Program-made: the position numbers and the translations under genes
The notes under the pieces: generated by a model
What the model was told of the DNA's origin: nothing
What the model saw: the letters and a program-made list of their open reading frames with translations, nothing else
Database searches by the model: none
Source of the DNA: Apoderus coryli
Taxonomy: Eukaryota > Arthropoda > Insecta > Coleoptera > Attelabidae
DNA: 64,000 nt
NCBI GenBank assembly: GCA_911728435.2
Contig: OU452201.1
Span: 2,108,001-2,172,000, forward strand
Direction: 5' to 3'
Shown: positions 35,201 to 45,983 of the stretch, piece after piece
Numbering within the stretch: the first letter of the stretch is position 1
Layout of the letters: every line of letters begins with the position of its first letter

Positions 35201-38200
35201 ACTTTAATCTTTGACGGGCATAGCTAACAGAGAAGCGCAAGCGCAAGAGATAAAAAAAACTGTCGTTTTATTTTTTTAGGTTTGTGATCAGAAAACAGCT
35301 GCATACCAAATCTTAGTCATTTTTAAAAAAAGTCGAAACCAATAAAATTAAACATCGTCGTTTGTATTTATGTCATGTGCCCTAGATCCTACATCTAAAT
35401 ACAGTTTAGAATTTAAAAAATATGATTCGTTTCATTCGAACATAAAATTCTAATCTCTGAACCTTTCTAAAATGTCATATTTCATATTTATAAACAAACA
35501 CGTTATAGAAAAAAGAGGAAGAAGAAGGTTAAACTTATCGAGCGTTCTTTCTTTTCTTATCTAAAGCAATGAAAAGAATCACGATTCAGAATCCAACAAA
35601 TCCTGAATAATCCGGATCAAGAAAACTAGCGAAATAAAGCAACTATTTATCAGAGATATGAACTATCTCTGGATATTATTAATATAAGATTGTTATGAGG
35701 ATTGTTCCCACAAGCGTCAGAAACAGTCTGGATGCTGAGCATAACGTTGTTCACGCGCGATTTAATTGGTTTGCGCAGAATCCTGACTGATTCTGACGCT
35801 TGTGAAAACAAACCTATAATGTATTTCGATTTGTTACATTTCTATTACTTTTTAAACATAAATCTATTACGTTTATTACAATTACACACCATTTTCTATT
35901 ACTAAAATTTTTTGCCAGCAACAACACTGATTGTGTATCTAACCTAACCAAGTGATAGGACATATGTAACGGGTGGCCCGTTTAAGAGAAACTATAAACA
36001 GTAACTTGAAGTTTCTATTTATTTAATTTTTACATATACAGGGTGGCTCATATTGCAGTGACAAATGTACACCCTTTAGATATAAATGAACCATTCAAAG
36101 ATAAATTCAACGCACTTATTCCAGCAGATACTTCATGCCTAGACAGAAATCATTATTGGTCAAACATTTTCTGCAATCTATGATTGTCAATGGTATATTC
36201 AGTTGACAAACAGGGCAAGACAATGACTCATCTGGTTGCTAAACTCGAATGGCGCGCGAATGGTTATTTGAACGAGAATGATACTCTCTGGAATGGATTG
36301 ACACACTGAAAACATTTGAATTTATGCCACTTAAACACTCAGTATTTTAAATTAATTTTAATAAATTTATTCTGTTCCAAAAGAGAAAAATCTGGAGATC
36401 CAGAATTCATTAAACGTCAAGACCAGAAACGATCAGATTTAGATGAACAGTTACGTGAATACATCACAGAATGGCGTAAGCAAAGAAACAAGGAAGAAGA
36501 AGAGCTTAAACGGTAAACTATCATCACATCTATTATAATTCCTATTGTTATTTAAATGTTTCACCATGTAGGTTGAAGGAAAAACAAGCCAAACGTAAGG
36601 TCACCCGTGCGGAAGAAGAACGCAAATTGGCTGAGAGAAAGAAGGCAGAGGAAGAACGTCGTATCCGTGAGATTGAAGAGAAGAAACAGCGTGACATTGA
36701 AGAGAAACGACAACGTCTTGAGGAAGCTGAAAAGAAACGACAGGCTATGGTGCAAGCCATGAACGCGACAAGGAAAGGACCCAACTTCACTATCACCAAG
36801 AGAGATCCAGCAGTAAGTATACTACACTTCAACTTCCCTCCATTATCAAAGCACACTTGTCAGCGTCAGGGAATTACTTACAAATCCTTCGAACTGCTTC
36901 CTTCAGCTTGAGGAAGAATCATTAAACCAATGTTGCACTTAGAACTTTCTAACTTTTAGGACAGCAACCTTAGCCCACTCCAGATTGAAAGGAACAAAAC
37001 CAAAGAGCAACTGGAAGAAGAGAAGAAAATATCTCTATCAATCCGTATTAAGCCCCTCAATATCGACAATCTCAGCGTTGACAAGTTACGTGAAAAGGCA
37101 CAGGAGTTATGGCAATGTATCGTTAAACTAGAAACTGAAAAGTATGACTTGGAAGAACGACAAAAACGTCAAGATTACGATGTAAGATTTAAAATTTATT
37201 TGATTTAGTAATTTGTTAACTAATAATTTCTTTTGGCTGTTCTAGCTTAAAGAATTGAAGGAAAGACAGAAACAACAGCTCAGGCACAAAGCCTTAAAGA
37301 AAGGTTTAGACCCTGAGGCTTTAACTGGAAAATACCCCGTAAGTTGAACGATATCTCTAGAATTTAATGGATTTTTATGTATAAAATTATAATTTTTAGC
37401 CTAAAATCCAAGTAGCCTCAAAATACGAACGCAGAGTAGACACCAGATCCTACGGTGATAAGAAAAAACTTTTTGAAGGCGTAAGTATAGTTTAAGCAAC
37501 TACGTGTAGAGCTATTCAGTATGTTTAGGACCTATAACTAGGAAATTCGAGAACAACTTGTGAAAAACATATTGGTCTCTTGATATTTTCTCTAGCCGAC
37601 CCTGTTCGTCCCACATTAACCAGGGCCTACTGTGTCCCAAATTGATGATTATACGATTTTTTCTAATTCAAATCGAACACCCTGTATTTTATTAGATTTT
37701 GATTTCATGGCTATTTAATTAAAATATGGCAAAGTAATCCAATTTTTATACAAACTTATTTTTATTTCAGAAACCTTACAGTTTAGGTATAGGAACATGA
37801 TACATCATTTGAAAGCAAATTTGATTGTATTTTAGAACATTTGATAATATACAAGGTGTACCGTTTGAGAAAATTGACTTATGCCTATTTTTAGTAGTAG
37901 AGCATTCTACAGTAATTTGCGAGTACCCTGTAACCAAGTGCGTCAATCTCTCAAGATAGTTGATATTCTTGAGATGTTATTAAACTAACTTCCAAAATTC
38001 AAAATTCTGTCTATTCAACCGACAAAATGACGAATATTTTCCAAAAACTTGTTTTGGACCAAAAAAAATCAAAATAAATTATTTATTCAAAAACAGTTGA
38101 AGATAGGTATAGGGAATGTTAAGCTAAAATACTCCAAAATTGATGAGGAATTCAAAAATATAATAAAATACAGGTTGTTCCATTTGAAATTTCAAAGTTA

Positions 38201-39956
38201 GTATCAGCTACGTATAGAATTGGCAACACCGCATCTGTGAAGTTATCACTGAAAGAGAGTTCACATTGTTATATTATCGCAAACCAAATTTCACATCGAT
38301 GTCTTCTCCCGTTCCTTAGAAACTTCTAATAGGCCATCGAGTTTGTGGTATACCCTATATATTAAAGGAACTGTTGGCGTCAAAATTGACTGGTCTATTA
38401 TGTATTAAATATTTGCCCGCCTGTTTTGCTAATCAAAATCATACTGTATACTTGCAAATCTGCACTGAATAGGTAGCCAACGTGTAATAGTGGAATGTGA
38501 AAACTTGTATGTCAATGTTTAACAACCTGACAAACAAATTTCAACAATTCCCGATAAAAGAACATTGGAATTAAATGTATAACAATTCCTACACAGGTAC
38601 CTACCAGTTCAATTTATTATTTTCCGTCGACAAGCGTTTATTCAATCTGTCAGATTTGCATTTCATATTTGTAAAAAATAAATACCTACCCAGTTCAGAT
38701 GTGTATTTAGATTGTTTCTACCAGGTTAGTGGAAAATCTTTCATTGCGAAAATCAACTACAGGGTGGCCCAATAATGAGAAGTAATAAAGCCAAATTATT
38801 TGCTGTTTTCTATCTGCCAAATCCTAATGACAGAATAGCGATTGAAACTTTAACATCCGCGGTCCTCCTCGCAATGTAGAAATTAGTTAAAAGAGTAGAT
38901 ATTATGCTCCTAAGTAGACCACCCTGTACATTACTGTACCTATCTTATTATATTAGGGGTTTGAGGTAGCAGAACTGGAAGATAAAGAAGTTTCATGGAA
39001 AACGGCACAAGATGCTTTCGTAAATCGAAAAAAACGTAAGTTTTTCGTGTACACACAAGGAATCTTCAAATTCCTAATTAGATTTACTTGTGTGCGGATT
39101 TTCGGTGTTAAATAAATGTCCCAACTTGTTTGAATATTTTGTAAACCCGTTATTTATTGTCCTTGTTATTGTTTTGAACTTACCTATTTGATTATTTGTC
39201 CTGCTATAATAGTTGTTAGATAGACGTTACCTTACTACTACTAGTTTATATTCAATCCTACGCTTTTTGCTTTTGGTTTTATCGTTATTTTTAAAACAGG
39301 GCTATGAAGAAACCGTTAAAGACTTCAATGAGAAAACCTGGAAGGAAAGGCTAGGACAATTCGATTCCCGACAAAAGAGTGAGTATCGTCTTATTAGTCC
39401 ATGCTTCTAACAAATTATAATCCGCCAATAGCGCGAAAATTGACACTTGTGGCACCAAAATACCGAAATATCTTGTTGACAGTTGACGCTTGCTGTTTTC
39501 GTCTTCTAAAGCTAGCCTTTGGCGTTTGGTGTCATAGATATACATACGTGGGCAGACTTCAAACATAAATATTCAGTTAATTTAACCATATTTAAAAAAA
39601 TAATGTATCACTTTCTGTTCTCCTCAAATATTTGTGATCAAAAGATATATGAACTTAAAAAAAAGCTTGGCCTTTTGAATTTGATATTTCCAGCGTTTAA
39701 ATTACGAGTATTACATTACGCCATTTCTTGTTCCCCAACAGCCAGACTGCCAAAATGGTTCGGTGAACGTCCAGGCAAAAAAGTCGGCGATCCAGAAACA
39801 CCTGAAGGTGAAGAAGAGAAGCAAGCCGTAGAAGAAGATGACATCAAAACGATCATTGAACCTGAACCTGAAGAAGAAGAGGAGGAAGAGGAAATTGAGG
39901 AAGAGGAGGAAGAAGAGGATGAGGAGGAGGAGGAAGAGGAAGAAGAGGAGGAATAG
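32272..39956 (+). CDS. TnT: troponin T, copy A
   Basis: Troponin T anchors the troponin complex to tropomyosin on muscle thin filaments. Coding exons: 32,272-32,297; 32,385-32,411; micro-exon 33,648-33,653; 34,573-34,596; 36,384-36,512; 36,572-36,812; 36,960-37,181; 37,246-37,338; 37,400-37,480; alternative 38,957-39,035 or 39,300-39,378; 39,742-39,956. All sites are GT-AG and phases agree. The N-terminus is acidic (MSDDEEVYSEEEEEIVE), followed by GDPEFIKRQDQKRSDLDEQL, the basic tropomyosin-binding coiled coil (LKEKQAKRKVTRAEEE), TKEQLEEEKKISLSIRIKPL, the troponin I/C-binding region (YDLEERQKRQDYDLKELKER) and RLPKWFGERPGKK. It ends in a run of about 40 mostly Glu residues, the insect flight-muscle feature. 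The N-terminal short exons are all phase 2, so any of them can be skipped without a frameshift. With all exons the product is 380 residues. Homologue of Drosophila upheld. Confidence 0.96.
32715..33485. repeat. 357-bp direct duplication in TnT-A intron 2
   Basis: Bases 32,715-33,071 recur almost without change at 33,129-33,485 (offset 414). The 57-base spacer (TTACTTACAAATCCTTC...GCTTCCTTCAGCTTGAGG) reappears at 36,862-36,917 in the intron after exon 6. Confidence 0.92.
33876..34136. mobile_element. possible small MITE in TnT-A intron
   Basis: ATGGACAAAAAAAA near 33,878 faces TTTTTTTTGTCCAT near 34,121, and both outer flanks contain TTAAG. This suggests a short non-autonomous element of about 260 bp, possibly with a TTAA target duplication. 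Confidence 0.45.
34921..35929. mobile_element. non-autonomous hAT element (MITE) with 8-bp TSD
   Basis: The element starts CAGTGTTGTTATTGC and ends GCAACAACACTG, and is flanked on both sides by ATTGTGTA (34,913-34,920 and 35,930-35,937). The CAGTG terminus and 8-bp duplication are hAT hallmarks. Its 1,009 bp carry no transposase. An inner inverted repeat (CACAAGCGTCAGAA at about 35,709 against TTCTGACGCTTGTG at about 35,790) suggests a second, nested palindromic insertion. It sits in a TnT-A intron. Confidence 0.88.
38758..38929. mobile_element. short MITE with TACAGGGTGG ends
   Basis: TACAGGGTGGCCC at 38,758 faces GACCACCCTGTA ending at 38,929, giving a roughly 170-bp element just upstream of exon 10A of TnT-A. 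Confidence 0.6.
38957..39378 (+). other. mutually exclusive exon pair 10A/10B of TnT-A
   Basis: Exon A (38,957-39,035; GFEVAELEDKEVSWKTAQDA) and exon B (39,300-39,378; GYEETVKDFNEKTWKERLGQ) are both 79 bases, enter in phase 0 and leave in phase 1. Either can join exon 9 to exon 11; both together would shift the frame. The position matches the mutually exclusive exons 10A/10B of Drosophila upheld, which exchange the part that contacts troponin I/C. Confidence 0.9.
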
Positions 39957-40452
39957 ATGATAATGTTCTATTATTTATTTATTATTATTTTTATCGCGTT
40001 TTTGTTACAGATTTAAATGTATCGTATTTGTGATGAGATAAAATGGAAATAATATTTATGTATAAAAGAAAAAACATCAATTCAGAATAAATTATCCTGC
40101 AATATATTTATTATTTTGTTTTAATTGATTTTTATTATGTAAATTTATGTCAAATTGTTTAAAATAAAGTTGTATTTGTAAACATCTGTTGGTTCTATTT
40201 TATTCAGCTAGATGTACCTATTTTAAAAGAATAGTCTTCAATTTAAGAACTGATTCATTATTGTTGACTTAGTGTATAGAAAAATATGTCCTACTATCTA
40301 AATTTAATTTCTACATTTTGATTCTGTTCCAAATTAGTTAAACTATTAGGCAACAAGAGGTATTTTATTTATACTACGCGATCTGTTGGCACAGATTCTC
40401 AGTTGCTTGCCATCAATCAGATTGAACACATCACAATAAAAAACCTACAAAT

Positions 40453-43400
40453 ATGGCTGACGATGAAGAAATGTAAGTTTTTGTGTTTTTGGAGTTTCAA
40501 TAAACTAATGTACAAAAACTCTTCTAACCAAAACCTCTATTAATGATATGCAACCCAAAATACATTGTATTTCTAAATTGTTTGCGCGCAGTGTTGCCAA
40601 TGACAGTGCGATCTTAATGAAACAGAGAATAAAATGCATTTTGATTTCATTAGTACCGAAAATAGTTTTAAAATACAGAAGCCGCATTAAATTGAATTTT
40701 GTTAGGCTTTAGACGCAAAGTCAGCGGATATTTTGAAGTCAAACAGCTAATACCACCGCGCGTAACGACAATACTAACTTCCTAGACCCAAATTTGTCTA
40801 ACAATCTAAGCAAACATATTAACACATGAAGTGGGGATAGGATCTCTTTAATAGTTAACCTCTTTTGTGTCTAATTCCTGACGTAAACTCAGCATCAGCA
40901 TTAGAAACTCATTTTATTTGTTATTCAAACTGATAAATTCAGGCAGGGAGATACTGGCGATCCAGAATTTATCAAGCGCCAGGAACAAAAAAGATCAGAA
41001 TTAGATGAACAGCTGAGAGAGTACATCGCAGAATGGAGAAAACAAAAAAAGAGAGAAGAAGATGAACTCAAAAGGTAAGCACAAGTTTAAGTCAAAATGT
41101 CAAACATTTTGAAATAATTAGACCTATACCTATATAGGTTGAAAGAAAAGCAGGCTAAACGTAAAGTGGCTAGAGCGGATGAGGAAAAAGCAACAGCCGA
41201 AAAGAAAAAACAAGAGGAAGAACGTCGGGTCCGTGAAATTGAGGAAAATAAGCAACGTGAGGCAGAGAAAAAACGTCAACGTCTAATTGAGGCTGAGAAA
41301 AAACGTCAGGCTATGATGGCAGTTCTCAAAGAGCAGAACAAAAACAAAGGACCCAATTTTATTGTCAGGCGTAAAGTTTTAGCAGTAAGTGCGATCTTTA
41401 TTCATTCGGATTTGCCTAAATAAATGTTACTTTAGGCCAGTTTATCTGACGCACAACTCGAGCGATTAAAGACTCCCCAGCAACTGGAAGAAGAAAAAAA
41501 GATTGCACTTTCATTCCGGATTAAACCATTAGCACTAGATGGATTAACCGTGGAGGTACTCAAAGAAAAAGCGAATGAATTGTGGGAGAGTATTGTCAAA
41601 TTAGAAACTGAGAAATATGATTTGGAAGAGCGTGAAAAACGTCAAGAATATGATGTAAGAACTGCAATTCTCCATGTATTTTATTATCATTCTAATATAA
41701 TCATAATTATATGTTGTAGTTAAAAGAATTGCGAGAACGCCAAAGGCAACAGTTAAGACATAAGGCTTTGAAAAAAGGATTGGACCCGGAAGCACTTACA
41801 GGTCCCCATCCGGTAAATTTAAAGAAGTTATTTACGTGAAGTAATGTCTAACAAAATCTATAATTTCAGCCAAAAATACAGTTAGCTTCAAAATACGAGC
41901 GACGGGTAGATACTCGTTCCTATGATGATAAGAAAACCCTATTTGAAGGTGTAAGTAGATCGCTGAAACTGACGCATATAATATGCATTCTGTTGGTTCC
42001 AGAAATATGTAACTTTGCAAAATTTAAATGTAATAAGCGAGATCCCCATGGTAGACCTCGAATTTGAATAACCCTGTATACTATGTCCGCAAAAAAAAGT
42101 TTGCCTCAAAAAATGGATTTTTCGTTTATTATTAGAGATAACTGCTAGATTTTCGAAAATTTTGACTAGACCTTGTACACTAACTTTGGCCGATATTCTT
42201 AGTCCTAACCAAGGATTAATGTACACAATCTTTGTCCTAACTAACTTTTTGATGCAAGGTTCATTATTATTTGTAATTTTTAAAATAGCACCTAAAAAAA
42301 ATAAAAACGTCGTAATTTGTTACACTCTTAAACATATACTTAATAGAAGTTATTTTCGATGTAACTAAATTTTAGATAGGGTCTGGTCAACATTTTCGAA
42401 AATGTCACAAAAAGAAAAATTCTTTTTAATTATTCAATTTTATACAAGGTCTGGTCAATTTTCTCGAAAATTTGACAAAAAATAAACATTATTCTTGATT
42501 TCTAAATTCTATACAGGGCCTGGTCAAAATTGTCGAAAATATTACAAAAAGAGAAAAATTATTTTTGATTTACTAAATTCTATTTTTCGAAAATTTGACA
42601 AAAAAGAAAAATTATTTTCGATTTAGTAAATTTTATGCAGGATCTGGTCAAAATTTTCGAAAATTTGACAAAAAAGAAATTTATTTTCGATTTATCTACT
42701 AATTTTATACAGGGTCCAGTCAAAATTTTCGAAACTTTGACAAAAAGAAACATTTTCGAATTATTAAATTTTATACAGGGTCAGGTTAAAATATTCGAAA
42801 ATTCGACAAAAAAATATTTTCGATTTAATAAATTCTATACAGGGTCTGGTCAAATTTTTCGAAAATTTGACAAAAAATAAAATTATTTTCGATTTAGTAA
42901 ATTTTATGCAGGATCTGGTCAAAATTTTCGAAAATTTGACAAAAAAGAAAATTGTTTTCGATTTATCTAATTTTATACAGGGTCTAGTCAAAATTTACGA
43001 AACTTTGACAAAAAGAAACATTTTCGATTTATGAAATTTTATACAGGTCAGGTCAAAATATTCGACAAAATAAATATTTTCGATTTACTAAATTCTATAC
43101 AGGCTCTGGTCAAATTTTTCGAAAATTTGACAAAAAATAAAAATTATTTTCGATTTATCTACTAATTTTACACAGAGTCTGGTCAAAATATTCGAAAATT
43201 TGACAAAAAGAAAAATTATTTTCGATGTACCAAATTTTATGCAGGATCTGGTCAAAATTTTCGAAAATTTGACAAATAGAAAATTATTTTTGATTTATCT
43301 AATTTTATACAGGGTCTAGTCAAAATTTACGAAACTTTGACAAAAAGAAACATTTTCGATTTATGAAATTTTATACAGGTCAGGTCAAAATATTCGACAA

Positions 43401-45884
43401 AATAAATATTTTCGATTTACTAAATTCTATACAGGCTCTGGTCAAATTTTTCGAAAATTTGACAAAAAATAAAAATTATTTTCGATTTATCTACTAATTT
43501 TACACAGAGTCTGGTCAAAATATTCGAAAATTTGACAAAAAGAAAAATTATTTTCGATGTACCAAATTTTATGCAGGATCTGGTCAAAATTTTCGAAAAT
43601 TTGACAAATAGAAAATTATTTTTGATTTATCTAATTTTATACAGGGTCTAGTCAAAATTTACGAAACTTTGACAAAAAGAAAATTTTCGAGTTATTAAAT
43701 TTTATACAGGGTCACGTCAAAATATTCGAAAATTCGAAAAAAAAAAAATATTTTCGATTTACTAAATTCTATACAGGCTCTGGTCAAATTTTTCGAAAAT
43801 TTGACAAAAAAGAAAATTATTTTCGATTTAGTAAATTTTACGCAGGATCTGGTCAAAATTTTCGAAAATTTGGCAAAAAAGAAAATTACTTTCGATTTAT
43901 CTAATTTAATACAGGGTCTAGTCAAAATTTACGAAACTTTAACAAAAAGAAACATTTTCGATTTAATAAATTTTATACAGGGTCAGGTCAAAATATTCGA
44001 AAATTTGACAAAAAAAAAATTATTTTCGATTTAGTAAATTTTATGCAGGATCTGGTCAAAATTTTCGACAATTTGACAAAAAAGAAAATTGTTTTCGATT
44101 TATCTAATTTTATGCAGGGTCTAGTCAAAATTTACGAAACTTTGACAAAAAGAAACATTTTCGAGTTATTAAATTTTATACAGGGTCAGGTCAAAATATT
44201 CGAAAATTCGCAAAAAAAAAAAAAAAATATTTTCGATTTACTAAATTCTATACAGGCTCTGGTCAAATTTTTCGAAAATTTGACAAAAAAGAAAATTATT
44301 TTCGATTTAGTAAATTTTACGCAGGATCTGGTCAAAATTTTCGAAAATTTGACAAAAAAGAAAATTACTTTCGATTTATCTAATTTTATACAAGGTCTAG
44401 TCAAAATATACGAAACTTTGACGAAAAGAAACATTTTCGAGTTATTAAATTTTATACAGGGTCAGGTCAAAATATTCGAAAATTTGACAAAAAAGAAAAT
44501 TATTTTCGATTTAGTAAATTTTATGCAGGATCTGGTCAAAATTTTCGACAATTTGACAAAAAAGAAAATTGTTTTCGATTTATCTAATTTTATACAGGGT
44601 CTAGTCAAAATTTACGAAACTTTGACAAAAAGAAACATTTTCGAGTTATTAAATTTTATACAGGGTCAGGTCAAAATATTCGAAAATTCGCAAAAAAAAA
44701 AAAAATATTTTCGATTTACTAAATTCTATACAGGCTCTGGTCAAATTTTTCGAAAATTTGACAAAAAAGAAAATTATTTTCGATTTAGTAAATTTTACGC
44801 AGGATCTGGTCAAAATTTTCGAAAATTTGACAAAAAAGAAAATTACTTTCGATTTATCTAATTTTATACAAGGTCTAGTCAAAATTTACGAAACTTTGAC
44901 GAAAAGAAACATTTTCGAGTTATTAAATTTTATACAGGGTCAGGTCAAAATATTCGAAAATTCGCAAAAAAAAAAATATTTTCGATTTACTAAATTCTAT
45001 ACAGGCTCTGGTCAAATTTTTCGAAAATTTGACAAAAAATAAAAATTATTTTCGATTTATCTACTAATTTTACACAGGGTCTGGTCAAAATATTCGAAAA
45101 TTTGGCAAAAAGAAAAATTCTTTTCGATGTACCAAATTTTATACAGGGTCTGATCAAATTTTTCGAAATTTTGACAAAAACAATTATTTTTGATTTCCTA
45201 AATTATATACAGGGTAGAAAATGCAAGAAGAGACTATTTTTTAATAAATAAGGGCACTTTTTGAAATTTTAAGTAAAGCAAGTGGCGTAACTAGTATCAA
45301 ATTTCAGTTTTCTCTAATAATAAACAAAATCCCTTTGATGCAACTATGTTTATAGTTTTAAAAATATTAAATACAGCAATTTTTATACAATTAGGGCTTC
45401 GATCTCGTCCAACTAGAACACATGGAAAAAGTATACAGAGAAAGAGTGGATCAATTCATGAACAGACCGCGTAGTAAGTTATTTGTGAATGAAGAATATG
45501 TCACTGTGAAGTTCACGTCCTAATTGATGTAAAACACAAGGTAGATATCAGAAATAAGGACCACGCAGCTCTTATTCCTGAAACCTACCACCTCACTGTC
45601 GAATGTCATTCGTCCTTTGTTCAGTTTGTCCAGGCAGGTATCTTGATGATTAATCGCAATTAACTTTAGGGAAACTACCAAAATGGTGTGGTGAGCGCCC
45701 AGGTAAGAGGCCCGGTGATCCCGATACACCTGAAGGTGAAGAAGAGCTGAAACAAGGCGAAGATGACATCGATGACGTTATTAAGGAACCTGTACCTGTA
45801 GAACCAGAAGAAGAAGATTTAGAAGAGGAGGAAGTGGAAGTTGATGAAGAGGAGGAGGACGATAGTGATGAAGATGAAGAATAA
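40453..45884 (+). CDS. troponin T, copy B (tandem paralogue)
   Basis: Coding exons: 40,453-40,472; 40,943-41,074; 41,138-41,384; 41,436-41,654; 41,720-41,812; 41,870-41,950; 45,395-45,473; 45,670-45,884. All are GT-AG with matching phases and give 361 residues. The order of domains equals copy A: MADDEEMQGDTGDPEFIKRQ, LKEKQAKRKVARADEEKAT, TPQQLEEEKKIALSFRIKPL, YDLEEREKRQEYDLKELRER, PKIQLASKYERRVDTRSYDD, LPKWCGERPGKRPGDPDTPE. Differences: no N-terminal micro-exons were found; only one exon of the 10A/10B class exists (GFDLVQLEHMEKVYRERVDQ), unlike either copy-A version; Phe to Cys in LPKWCGERPG; and the acidic tail is shorter and mixed Glu/Asp (ends DDSDEDEE). It starts about 500 bp after the end of copy A. 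No inactivating change is visible, so it is probably a working gene with its own expression pattern. Confidence 0.94.
42099..45344. repeat. inverted repeat flanking a 2.8-kb minisatellite in a TnT-B intron
   Basis: Bases 42,375-45,215 are about 40 tandem copies of a 62-76-bp unit of the form TACAGGGTCTGGTCAAAATT followed by TTCGAAAATTTGACAAAAA and ATTTTCGATTTA. Units group into higher-order blocks, for example 43,040-43,378 and 43,379-43,710 are nearly identical. Outside the array, 42,099-42,145 (with TTTATTATTAGAGATAACTG) is inverted at 45,305-45,344 (CAGTTTTCTCTAATAATAAA), and single inverted units lie at about 42,070 and 42,152-42,181. This suggests a transposon whose centre expanded into a satellite. 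Open frames across the array reflect unit lengths near multiples of three and are not taken as genes. Confidence 0.85.
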
Positions 45885-45983
45885 AAGTTTTGTTATTGTA
45901 AATTCTTTATTGTATTGTAATATACTATGTATAATAATAACTATAGGTATTTAAAAAGGAAACAATAAACGATTAATAGCATT
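45885..45983. terminator. shared convergent 3' UTR region of TnT-B and beta-COP
   Basis: Only 99 bases separate the two stop codons. An AATAAA on the plus strand at 45,964 and its equivalents on the minus strand (TTTATT at 45,907) lie here, so the two 3' ends probably overlap. Confidence 0.6.

Noticed and set aside
35702..35905. 67-codon frame
   Set aside because: It lies within the hAT MITE and spans its inner palindrome.
36037..36300. ACAGGGTGG-ended element like that at 38,758
   Set aside because: A left end is present at about 36,037 but no inverted right end could be found.
44043..44861. 272-codon open frame and related frames in the TnT-B intron
   Set aside because: They lie entirely within a tandem minisatellite and are open on both strands; no start context or family match.
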